Assembly: GCA_028023455.1 (NCBI GenBank)
Contig: JAQFVV010000055.1
Coordinates: 7,284,030 to 7,348,029, forward strand
Length of the DNA stretch: 64,000 nt
Source of the DNA: Epiperipatus broadwayi
Taxonomy: Eukaryota; Onychophora; Udeonychophora; Euonychophora; Peripatidae
Direction: 5' to 3'
Shown piece by piece: positions 45,345 to 55,499 of the stretch (positions within the stretch are counted from its first letter, which is position 1; the number at the start of each line of letters is the position of its first letter). Made by a program: the position numbers and the translations under genes. The notes beneath the pieces are model-generated. The model was not told where the DNA came from. It made no database searches and saw only the letters and a program-made list of their open reading frames with translations.

Positions 45345-46657
45345 CATTATTTGGCAAAATATTTTTAATAGCTGGGACTGAAAATGTTTCTTCATTGTTC
45401 TTGTATGAAATATTTACTTCTTAGATACAGCTGAGTATACTTTCAGTGTGGTTCACCAGAATCATATCTTTCAAATGGCCTATTCAATCCTAAGAAAAAA
45501 CTAAACCATTGATGAGTATGCCATACATCCCTAAATTAATAATGCCAAGGATAAAATCGAACTAGAATAGACCTCCCAAGTAGTACACAAAATAACTTGT
45601 CACAAGCAGGTTGTGATGCCACATACTATGGTGAAACTCGGGCTACTGTCAGCATCAGAGTTGCTCAACAAAAGCACAGAATAAAAATAAAGGCAGTTCA
45701 GCATTCTTGGATCATGAAAAGGCATCTAGCCATAGGTTCGAACCCAACAATGTGCGCTCTGAGAGAAATGATACTAAAATGAAAATAAAAAAAGCATATT
45801 TCATCGTGAATGACCTGAATGCCATCAATAGATGAGATACATATTTTGTGATTTCAAAAAATGGTCGAGTAAACAATTTGCATATAAAACAACTGCACTG
45901 TATCACTAATGACAAAGGCTATGAATGTGGGAGTTAACATACCCCAAAAGCACTAAGCCAAATATTATTATTTATTAGTTTAATAACTTCACCAATTTGT
46001 GTTAAAGCACATCATTAACAAATAAAATAAAAAAGGATCTGTATCCAAAATTCAACATCAGGATTTGAACCCTGCACAATCTTAACAGATTAATTAATAA
46101 TGCTTAAGATAAACTGCCATCTAAGAATATACCACAGATAATATATAAAATTCAATCCAGCAACCTGTCCTGTACAGCTGTATATTATAGGGAATAAAGA
46201 GCAAACTTTGCCACAAGAGTTACTCAATACAAGTACCTGTACAAGTATGCAAAAAAAATCCCAAATATATGTATTTTCTCCGAACATGAACAATTCTTTC
46301 ATGCCTTAAATCTGCAGAATTCTAATCTAGTTTGCAAGGAATAAGATAACAGGAAAAGAAAAATTAAGAAGGCATGTTTTTTTGCCAACCACATACACAT
46401 CATTAGCTAAAAAATAAACCACTGTTCAACTTTCGACCAAATAGGATATTTAAAAATATAATTTAAATAATCACACATAATTACTCCTCAATATTAATAG
46501 GGCAGAATACCTAGCCAATCAGTGAGGGCTGCAATTCTGGCGAACTATACCGAAAGTATATTCAACTGTATCTAAGAAGAAGTAAATATTTTATATGAGA
46601 AAAGTAATAAAAACCTTTTCGATCACAAATGTTAAAATTGTTTTGCCAAATAAAATG
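45345..46657. mobile_element. Penelope-like element remnant with inverted repeat arms
   Basis: Arms at about 45345-45462 and 46534-46657 are reverse complements. Left: TTATTTGGCAAAA, GAAATATTTACTTCTTAGAT, ACAGCTGAGTATACTTTC, CACCAGAAT. Right: complements of TTTATTTGGCAAAA, AAATATTTACTTCTTCTTAG and CGCCAGAAT. Between them is a degraded GIY-YIG endonuclease frame. Inverted terminal repeats around a GIY-YIG domain suit the Penelope-like class, whose terminal repeats occur in either orientation. No reverse transcriptase remains. Confidence 0.55.
45600..45836 (+). pseudogene. GIY-YIG endonuclease fragment, frameshifted
   Basis: The translation contains GCDATYYGETRATVSIRVAQ then QKHR, which fits the Penelope-like GIY-YIG pattern C-x3-Y-x-GET-x-R-x5-R, with the catalytic Arg and Tyr preserved. 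A later HSW...CALREM segment fits the usual H-x-W and conserved Glu. After a stop at 45780 the next frame continues KIKKAYFIVNDLNAINR, matching the typical C-terminal helix of that domain, so one frameshift is implied. There is no ATG at the start. Confidence 0.58.
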
Positions 46658-46700
46658 ACTAATACAAACGAAACAGGAAATTAGTAATACGAGTTATTAC

Positions 46701-47585
46701 ACACAGCCAAAACTCTCCATATATAGCACCACATAGTGCAAGTCAGAGTAATCAATAGGTGCAGGAAGATTCATGCATAAAATCCCTATCTACTGCCTTC
46801 TTATCCAATATCCTCAGAGTAGTTTCTAGTTTTTGGCTTTCATCAGTGAGGAGTCTTGGATCTGAGAGCACTGCACCTAGATCTTAGTATTCAATACAAC
46901 TCTCCAGCAGCCACCTTTTACTTTTTTAGATAACTATAAAGCTTTTAAGTCGAAAATGAAAACACAATAATGTTTTCAAGCTAAGCTCATTAGCTTATAT
47001 AGTCATAGATGGTGAACTCAGTTCAGCACCCATACTTTTTGGTGTCTTTGTTTCTTTAATAACCACAGTCACCATACTCCTATTGAGCAGGATTGGTATT
47101 AAACTGTCAAACATCATGTGATCACTATTCTTTATGCTTCCACAAGCTGTTTACAAGCCAGAGTAGACAATGGATGTAGGAAGGTTTGTGCATAAAATCC
47201 ACATCTAGTATCTACTCATCCAATGTCTTCAGACTAGTTTCTAGCTAATAAGCTATGCTCGAAAACATTGTGTTTTCATTTTGGACTCAAAGCTTTATAG
47301 TTAGTTAAAAAAGTAAAAGGTGGCTGCTGGAGGATTGCATTGGATCCTAAGATCTAGATGCAGAGCTCTCAGATCCAAGGCTCCTCACTGATGAAAGCCA
47401 AAAACTAGGAACTAGTTTGAGGATATTGGATGAGTAGGCACTAGATAGGAATTTTATGCACAAACCTTCTTGCATCCATTGATTATTCTGGCTTGCGCTG
47501 GGTGAGCTATTGTATGGACAGTTTTGCCTGTGTGTAAACAGCTTCTGTAAGCATAAAAAATGGTGATCATGCGGTTTGATGGTTT
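46701..47585. mobile_element. Large family A palindrome
   Basis: A minus-strand unit (46706-47140) with core near 46845 and a second partial minus segment (47150-47250) are followed by a plus-strand unit (47255-47580) with core near 47386. The left end (AAAACTCTCCATATATAGCA) and the right end (TATTGTATGGACAGTTTTGC) are complementary. The flanks AATACGAGTTATTAC (46686-46700) and AATATGAATTATTAT (47586-47600) agree at 12 of 15 positions and may be an aged target duplication. Confidence 0.65.
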
Positions 47586-48007
47586 AATATGAATTATTAT
47601 TATGAAATAACAAAAAACCCCAATAAGCTAAACAAAATGACATCCTTAGGAAAAGATGATTATTTCACTATTGAACCAGTTATCTACACTGTCACATAAT
47701 GCTCCTTAATTATATATTGCTTAATCAGATGTGATTTCTAAAATGGAAAAAGAAAGACTGCCGTTTATCTACATCACATAATTATAATGAACATTTAAAA
47801 AAATAGATGATTTATTGTTTCATGGTTAAAAACAGTTTTAATTCTTCAAATTCTATTAGTTCTTGTAAGATTGCGTGCTTAACTTTTCAATCAATAACAA
47901 ACTAAATATGAAAAATCATTATAATTATTTGGTCTTATATAAATGCATATATAGATAAGAAAACAAATAAATATCATTATCACTTTTGAAAGCACTAAGA
48001 GACATGA

Positions 48008-48400
48008 ATGGAGCTGGGATAGATATATATTTTTAGAAGAGATGATAATAGTCAGTTGAGGTTTCACATGATCCCAATATTAGATTTAAAAGTCCTAGAA
48101 AAAGACCACATGTGAGATGGAATAATGGGACATAAATTGAGCTGGGATAGATATATTTTTAGAAGAGATGATAATAGATGGTCAGTTGATGTTTCAAAGA
48201 TACCAATAGATTTAAGAGACCTAGAAAGAGACCATGTGTGAGATGGATGGATGAAGTAAGAAAGTTTCTTAAGTATTGCAGAGTAGAAAGGCTAAAGTTG
48301 GAAGGACTTGCAATGAATTGATAATGGCTAAAAATGATGGAGTCAAAACGATGGCATGACTCGCTAAGTAGGAAATTGCTGGATAGTAATTTTTCATCTT
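48008..48400 (+). mobile_element. RTE-type LINE 3' end, partly duplicated
   Basis: GAGCTGGGATAGATATAT, AGAAGAGATGATAATAG, GTCAGTTGA(G/T)GTTTC and TCCTAGAAAAAGACCACATG occur at about 48009-48120 and again at about 48138-48250. The second copy continues with GAGATGGATGGATGAAGTAA and AATTGATAATGGC. The same text occurs, complementary, at the 3' end of the minus-strand RTE element at 53350-53560 (GACCACATGTGAGATGGGTG). Only the end of the ORF and the 3' UTR remain. Confidence 0.7.
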
Positions 48401-50157
48401 TGGTTTCTTACTACATGTATTTCAATACACATTTACTGATTACATTATCTGCTGATTTGGCCATAGATCACCTTCCTAGAAAAAAAATCTTCAATCTGAT
48501 TTGAACTTAATTTCATTTTAAATTTTATCTAGTCTGAATTTGGATACAAGTTGTAAAGTGGCAGATTAAATACCTCTGCACCTCATTAAAGTCCTAAAGT
48601 AAATCTTGGTTTTTCAATAAAAAGAAATAAGAACTTGCTTATGAATGAAATGTAACTAAAATTGTTAATAAAGTTTATTAGATTTATTTCATAACCAGAA
48701 GATTTTATTATTATAGAATGTCAGAAATGTAGCTGGCCTGAAAGGCCATCATAATTGATTGCTTTAACAAATTTTGTTAGCTTTGTGGTCATAATCAAAT
48801 TATCCAGACTAATTATTAATGGCAGAATTAGCATGAGCTATGCAATAACAAACTACATGACTTCAATTATATGGTAACCAAAACTAAATGTAAATAAAGC
48901 AGCTATTTTTCCCTGACTAAATATTACCATTTTGAACATGAATTTATGTACTGAAATCACATTTTCTTCATGATTTAAATACTATACCTATTTTGTTTTG
49001 TATTGCAGTTAAAAGTATATGTACTGATTTTTTCCCAAGCATTTATTATTAATGGAAGAATTAATTTTTTTATTTCAATTTTTCAATTGTGAATTTGACA
49101 CTGATAGGCTTACGGACAAACATACATTCATCAATCAGAAACAGAGAAAATAGTGATTTTATATATAAGATTAATAATAATGAATTTTCTCCTATTAGAA
49201 ATTTATTTATAATGTTAATAAACAATGTTTTATCCATTAATTTGAGTGCTGGGTGATTTATAAATAATGCCACTAACATGAATTCAAATATTTTGCTATT
49301 ATTATATAAGCCTATTAGAATACTGCATTTTAAACCTGAATTTGCTTATTGTAATTTTCCTTTGAAGATTTAAATATTTCAATAATATTTTTATTATACA
49401 TAATAACACAGAAATCAGGTGATCTACCATTATTTATATTCTATTTTAATAATGTTTCAATAATCTCAACTTCTTTCATCATGTACTAGAAAATAAATAT
49501 GAAGATATTTAAAACCAAAGAAATTCAAGAAGGAACACACTTTGATATTTATAAATTGTCACCACTTCCTAATTTTCAAAATATAGAAATATATTGTGGA
49601 AGGTATTATAGACTATGAAGATAATTTGAAGTGAAAAATATTATTTAAAAACTATTCAATTAATAAAGAAAACTGGGATATTTACCAGACTAGAATTAAA
49701 TACCAAGCAATGTCACATGTTTGATAGTCTATCAACATTAAATTGGCAAGGTTTATTATTGTTTTAGACCTGTTGGTGTTTTCCCATTTTTTTCATATTA
49801 CTTATTCCAGTCTCTTCTTTATTATAATAGCAATCCATGGAAATATTTAATTCAACATATACAATTCTCTGAAGAAGTTAAAAATAATATTTACAGAATG
49901 TCAATAAATATGATATTCTTTCACATTCTTGCACCTATAAAGCACAACTTTCTAGGTTTAAATCCATAGAAGAACTTAGGTTTGAAGTAAAATAGAACCT
50001 CTTTTACTTCAAAAATAGGTTAATGAGAAAACTTGTTCAGCCTCAGGGGAGTAATTGATAATTTCTTGGTAACATCAAAGGTTAAAGGTTATCTCTGTTT
50101 ACATGGATATCTCATTTCTATTCTTTATTATAACAATCCAAGAAAGTATTTAATTCA

Positions 50158-51005
50158 GCATATATATCTTCACTAGATGGAGCTTACCACTAGCTCCAAA
50201 CAAACTTTAATTATAAGTGCTGAAAGAAAAAGAATTCAGAATCTCTGTTGGAAAATCCTCATCCCCAGACCAACTGATTTCGAGCTTATGGCTCATCTCA
50301 GTGAGGAGTTAGGATTTCAGATACTAGATCTAAAATTCCAACTCAAGCATCAGCACTTATTTAATATGTTACTATCAATTTGAAAATCTGAATTTTTTCA
50401 GACACATAAATGTCTTGAAATCCAGCCTTACAAACCAGATAGCTATATGGGTCTGAACTCAGTTCAGTTTCACCATATATTAATAAACAAAGCAATATAA
50501 CATCATAAAATAATAATTAATAAAACAAAACACAAATTGTAAAACTTGCTTTTAAGCTTGTATTAAAATGTTCACTAGATGGAGCTTATCACTAGCTCCA
50601 AACAAGCTTTAATTATAAGTGCCAAAATATGGTGAAACTGAACTGAATTCAGACCCATATAGCTATCTGGGTTGTAAGGCTGGATTTCAAGATGTGGCTG
50701 AAAAATTCAGATTTTCAAATTGATAGTAACATATTAAATAAATGCTGATGCTTAAGTTGAAATTTTAGATCTAATGTCTGAAATCCTAACTCCTCACTGA
50801 GGTGAGCCATAAGCTCAAAACCAATTGGTCTGGGGATGAGGATTTTCTGATAGAGATTTTGAATTCTTTCTCTTTCGGCACTTATAATTAAAGCTTGTTT
50901 GGAGCTAAATGGTAAACTCCATCTAATGAACATTTTAGTACAAGCTTAAAAGCAAGTGTCTTGTTTTATTATATATATATATAAACATGATAGCAATCGC
51001 AAGTT
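50158..51005. mobile_element. Family B palindromic repeat pair
   Basis: A minus-oriented core unit (about 50170-50480) is followed by a unit at 50548-50972 with its own inverted ends: GTTCACTAGATGGAGCTTAT at 50570, complement CTCCATCTAATGAAC ending about 50933. The second unit's core is CACTGAGGTGAGCC, ATAAGCTC, AAAACC at 50795-50825. The arms share CTCCAAACAAGCTTTAATTA. TATTTAATTCA occurs at 50147-50157 and 51006-51016 and might be a target duplication. A related segment at 49828-49860 makes that uncertain. Confidence 0.65.
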
Positions 51006-51954
51006 TATTTAATTCATAAACCTACAATCTATTGTCAAGGCAAACTTTAAAAGCAAAAGGTGGATTGCCACTCTAGTCTAAGATCTTAATATAGACTAAA
51101 AAAAGCTGATACTTAGGCTGTAGGAGATTGAGATTATTATACTCCTAGCAATTTAAATAAACATCGTTAAACAGGAAAATATAGCTTGTTTTGAAAGCAA
51201 ACTAATAAATGGTCATTTTTAATTTTGAAACCCCACTGCTATCAATTATTACTTAGATAATAAACCTTATTTTGCATAATCACTTGATAATAAACACAAT
51301 GCTTGCGGATATAATCATATGATTAAATTAATAAAAAGACTTAGCTTTAAGCAAAATCAAGTTTATATATATATATTAAAAATATTTCAAAAATAACATC
51401 TGTTAAAAATTATTTATATAATATATATACATATATCTTGCTTAGTGCATGTTCTTTGGGTGAATATTCACAATCGTGATCGTCATCAATTTGCACCCAC
51501 TATTTTGACTCACAATTGATTATTCACTAGAATGATCATAATATATATATATATTCTTGGAGGTTATTTTGTAAGATTAATGACACCATAGGATAGTTAT
51601 TAACACTGCCATCCAAAAGCAAAATAATGGCTTTCATACTGAAACTATACAGTGTAGAGTATAGTATATACAATATTTTGATTATAAACTTAAAACTTGA
51701 CTAATGAATGTACAGTACAGTATTTTATTTAATTTTCATCCAGCTTCTTTGAAAGACATACCAGTTTTTCATTAATAATATATCCAAACCAAAGATTTTC
51801 AAGTTTAATAATTACCCCCTCCCCCAGTGTTTCATTCAGTATAATGAATAATCAAAATCATATTTTAATGACATACAGCAAACAAATACATTACCACCAT
51901 ATAAAATTTTAAATTAATATTAGGTTAAAAATTGTACACTATTAAAAGTTATCC

Positions 51955-52200
51955 GGAAGGTTTGTGATGATGGTATTTTAATTGTATTTATATAGTGGAC
52001 TGCCATCTAATATAAGTATTGAATGTCTTTAAATACTCTATTTAAATATTCCAAATACATTCATCTGTTAGTAATAGTACACAGGTTAGTATATGCGCAA
52101 TATTTCGAGAGGTATTATTCTCCCATTTTCTTCAGGTGATGCTACCCTGACCAGTGATAGTACTAATCGAACCTGGACCTTTAAATTCTTGAATATTACT
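51955..52200 (-). repeat. Family S SINE, minus-strand copy
   Basis: Starts GGAAGGTTTGTGATGATGGT, as do the left ends at 41741 and 42630, and continues with CACAGGTTAGTATATGCGCA, AATATTTCGAGAGG, TTCTTCAGG (complement of the core CTGAAGA...GAAA) and a B-box-like complement near 52170. The head is truncated and no partner arm follows, so this is a half palindrome. Confidence 0.7.
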
Positions 52201-52918
52201 CACTTTTATGGATTAAATTTTTTATAAAACAATCATCGTATTGTAATTTAATTGTTGTAATTGTTTATTTTTTTTTAAAAAAAAATGATGTCATAATAAT
52301 GAACTTAGTTTGTTCAAAAATTACTAAATCTAAATTAAAAATAATACAATTTATTTCCTTGATTTTAAAACATCTCTACTGTTATCGCACTGGAAAAAAA
52401 AAGAAGAAAAATTTTATTCAGATAAAATTGTGACTTAAATGTATTTTCTGTCTAAAAATATATATACATAATTGCATTCAAATAAAAAGATTCACACCTT
52501 TAATATTTAATTAGATAGTTGACTGCAGTAATCTCATGGCAAAAAAACATTTCACAGCTAGTATCCGTATTGTATATCCCTGTAAAGTGATCTTTATTTA
52601 GATCTGCATTGTATATACTGTAAAAAAGCCTTAAATATTGATTATAATATGCAAACACAGAATGCATTAAATACATTTTTTTCTTTTTTTAAAATCTGTT
52701 CGGCATTGCGATCCCATAATGCAATCTTGAATTTTTCAAATTTACAACATCCGGTTCCAGTTTAAAACTGCTGGAAATCTACACAGCCTACATATATTCT
52801 TTTTATATCTTCGTTTCCATCTATTTTTCTAGTTTCAGAAAATATAAATTTCATTTTACTATGATAAAAATTAAAAAATTTTATGATAATTTTTGTAATC
52901 AAGTAAATTGAATTTTTT

Positions 52919-53018
52919 TTCTCATGTGTCATAGCATCAGCCGGGAAGCGAACCCACTAAGCCAGGACAACTGCTTGTAAAGCAGCTGTCACTGACCTCT
53001 CGACCACCAATGCTTGAC
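52919..53018 (-). mobile_element. tRNA-derived SINE (family T), second copy
   Basis: Read on the minus strand: GCATTGGTGGTCGAGAGGTC, CAGCTGCTTTACAAGCAGTT, GGGTTCGCTTCCCGGCTGAT, GCTATGACACATGAG and an A-rich tail. Exact 14-bp duplications AAATTGAATTTTTT lie at 52905-52918 and 53019-53032. It is very similar to 40655-40765, which fixes the family's ends. Confidence 0.87.
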
Positions 53019-53656
53019 AAATTGAATTTTTTGTCTTTCAGTTTTTTCATTTTTAACGGAATTGTATTTACCCTGAAATTGATATCGGAAAAAATGGAAG
53101 ATTTTTCTGATTGTTTTATTATTTTATTTTGTATATAGTGACTATTCTAGTAGTAATTTTTAATAAATTACAAACTTTATTAAAGTTCTTTAATATAATA
53201 TTCAAATTATGCTAATTATTGATCAATATTAACTATTTGTTATTATGGCATATTCATTGCAAACCTCTGTTTGAAAAAACATTTTGAAGGGCTACTAGGA
53301 AAAATGAAAGGTACTAATATCTTTATTCTATGAAGGTGTTCAAATGATGGATTACCTTCATCATCATCATCAGCCATTATCAATCCACTTCTGGCTGAAA
53401 GTTCAATCTATCTTCTCTGATCTTTAGCTTCTTTTCTCCACATCACCCCTGCACCTTTTCTTATTTAATCCACCCATCTCACATGTGGTCTCTTTCTGGG
53501 TCTTTTAAAATCTCTTGGAATCCAGTTTAAGATTTTAATTGTCCATCTATTATCATCTCTTCTAGCAATATGTCCAGCCCAACTCCACTTCAGTCTTTTA
53601 ATTTTTTCAATGAGGTCAGCAATACCTGTTTGTTATCTTACTCATATATTGTGTTT

Positions 53657-54046
53657 TCAATCTCTTCTTGTTACTCCCAACATGCATCTCTCCATACTTC
53701 TTTGAGTAGTCTGAAGTCTCTGTATTGCTCTTCTATTAAGTGTCCAAGTCTCAGATCCATAAGTAAGAACTGATAAAACACATTTATTAAAAACCTTCCC
53801 TTTCAAACACATAGGCATATTTCCTTTTAGTATCAAGTTATTTCTACTAAAAGCACTCCAACCAAGTTTAATTCTAAGATTAATTTCGTCCATTATGTTT
53901 CCATCTGTATTAATAATCTGAGCAAGGTATTTATAACTGCTAACTTCTTCTAATTCATCATAATAAATCTTTATTTTCATATTTTGAGAAAATCCATTAA
54001 ACATTACTTTAGTCTTTTTAACATTTATCTTTAATCCTACTTTCAT
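53657..54046 (-). pseudogene. RTE reverse transcriptase, thumb and C-terminal part
   Basis: A 129-codon frame starting MKVGLKINVKKTKVMFN (motif D), then SYKYLAQIIN (motif E; the usual YLG is YLA), and SVLTYGSETWTLNRR, typical of the RTE C-terminal region. It ends CMLGVTRRD before a frame change. It overlaps the upstream RT piece by about 29 bases in another frame. Confidence 0.88.
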
Positions 54047-54539
54047 CTGATAACTCCTGCAACACTTCCTGCAGCTTTAAAACATTATTTGCAAAAACAA
54101 CTACATCATCTGTAAAATCTAAATGACTTAAATAATCTCCATTTACTTTCATTCCTTTAGCTTCCCATTTTAATCCACAAAATACTTCTTGCAGCACTGC
54201 TGTAAAAAGTTTTGGAGATATGGAGTCACCCTGTCTTAAATCCTTCTCAATATTGACTTTCCCAGTATCATCATGTAATCTAATTGTTACCATTGCATTT
54301 TTATAAATATTCTTTAAAATATGACAATCACCTGGATCCATATCTTGATGATCCAATGCTTTAATCACTGAATAAATGTTTATAGAATCAAATGCCTTTT
54401 CATAATCTACAAATCGAAAGCATAATGGCAACTCATATTCATTTGTCTTTTCTATAACTTCTCTCAATACCTGGATATGATCTACTGTACTAAAACCACT
54501 TTTAAATCTAGCTTGTTCTCTTGGTTGGTGGAAACCCAA
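54018..54539 (-). pseudogene. RTE reverse transcriptase, fingers and palm
   Basis: A 173-codon frame with QPREQARFKSGFSTVDHI, motif A FRFVDYEKAFDSIN, motif B LRQGDSISPKLFTAVLQ and motif C LDFTDDVVVFA. In motif C the usual FADD is FTDD; both catalytic Asp residues remain. Coding similarity continues upstream of the first Met to about 54627 (KNYKLLSVLYNFFTKII), so 54539 is not a true start. Confidence 0.9.
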
Positions 54540-54671
54540 TGTTCTCTGTAGACAAGTTGTAATTATCTTGGTAAAAAAATTGTATAAAACTGATAAAAGT
54601 TTGTAATTTTTAATATCTTCTTTTTTTATATATCAATTTATTGAAAATTTAATGACGATTGCAAATTTCTT

Positions 54672-54805
54672 CTAAGGCGTAAGCTTGTGGTTAAGACCTG
54701 TAGAGATCGGTACCTTCACATTTTCACGCACGTTTCGAGGTTTACAGCCTTAGTAAATATTACTTACGTAATCAATGTGCATTTAAATATATTTATAATT
54801 ATAAC
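54672..54805 (-). repeat. Fragment of the 346-bp repeat family
   Basis: GGCGTAAGCTTGTGGTTAAG and ATTACTTACGTAATCAATGT match the inverted copy at 6841-7196. It spans the unit start and about 130 bp. It lies just upstream of the truncated 5' end of the RTE element, as though the two are parts of one rearranged locus. Confidence 0.8.
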
Positions 54806-55224
54806 AAAAGTATAGTAAATTAATACATGAAAATTTAGAATTTATGAAATAATATGAAAATAACTTTTAGAAATATTAATTTTTTTTTATTACTTTGAAT
54901 ATCAATGGCTATATTTTTTTCAGCTTAATTACATTCTTTGGTGTTTTATGTTTCAAACAATATATATTAAGCCATTTTTGAATAATAGAAACTTAAGTTA
55001 TGATAAAATTTATGGCCTAACATAATTTTTTAAATATTCAATATGATTTCTTCTCTGGCGTTAATACGACATAATATATTTTTTTTTGAAGTAGTTTTAA
55101 CAATTTACAGTTTGCTAATTTTACTCTTACACTAATGGTAAATAACAAGTCTTTAAAGTTGTTATTAAACACTTTTTAAAATTCTAAATAATTTTATGTA
55201 AGTAATATAATATAGTAGTACAAA

Positions 55225-55490
55225 TTTGAAAACATCAAACTTCAGTATGGATTTTTCCACAGAGTGTGCGCGGAAGATCACAGAAAATTGCTAACTGCTA
55301 GTTTACTTTCATTTTCTCACCCATTTTGCTGTAGTTTTGGACAGTTAAAAGACGCGTTTTTTTTTCTAGCAATTTTATTTACATTTTTAATTAGAATCAT
55401 GGCTGCAACTGATATGACAACGAAAAAGTCAAGAAAATCTCTGAGCTTGAGATAATTATGATTGATGAATGGATTACCGGAAGTGTTTTT
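55225..55490 (+). promoter_or_regulatory. Possible promoter and first exon
   Basis: A short region with more CpG than its surroundings contains GTGCGCGGAAG (55265) and ACCGGAAGTG (55476-55485), a strong ETS-type motif. Between them, at 55399, an ATG in good context (ATCATGG) opens a 18-codon frame MAATDMTTKKSRKSLSLR. There is no clear donor before the TAA at 55453. This could be the 5' end of a gene running right, or coincidence. Confidence 0.25.
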
Positions 55491-55499
55491 ACATAGGTT

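Larger units (their letters stand above)
53350..54630 (-). mobile_element. RTE-type LINE, 5'-truncated and decayed
   Basis: On the minus strand: RT fingers from about 54627 (DIKNYKLLSVLYNFF...), palm, C-terminal region, a short 3' UTR and a (TGATGA)n-type tail at about 53360-53375. That tail and the protein motifs suit the RTE clade. The 5' end stops at about 54630, close to a fragment of the 346-bp repeat. One frameshift splits the RT near 54030. Confidence 0.88.
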
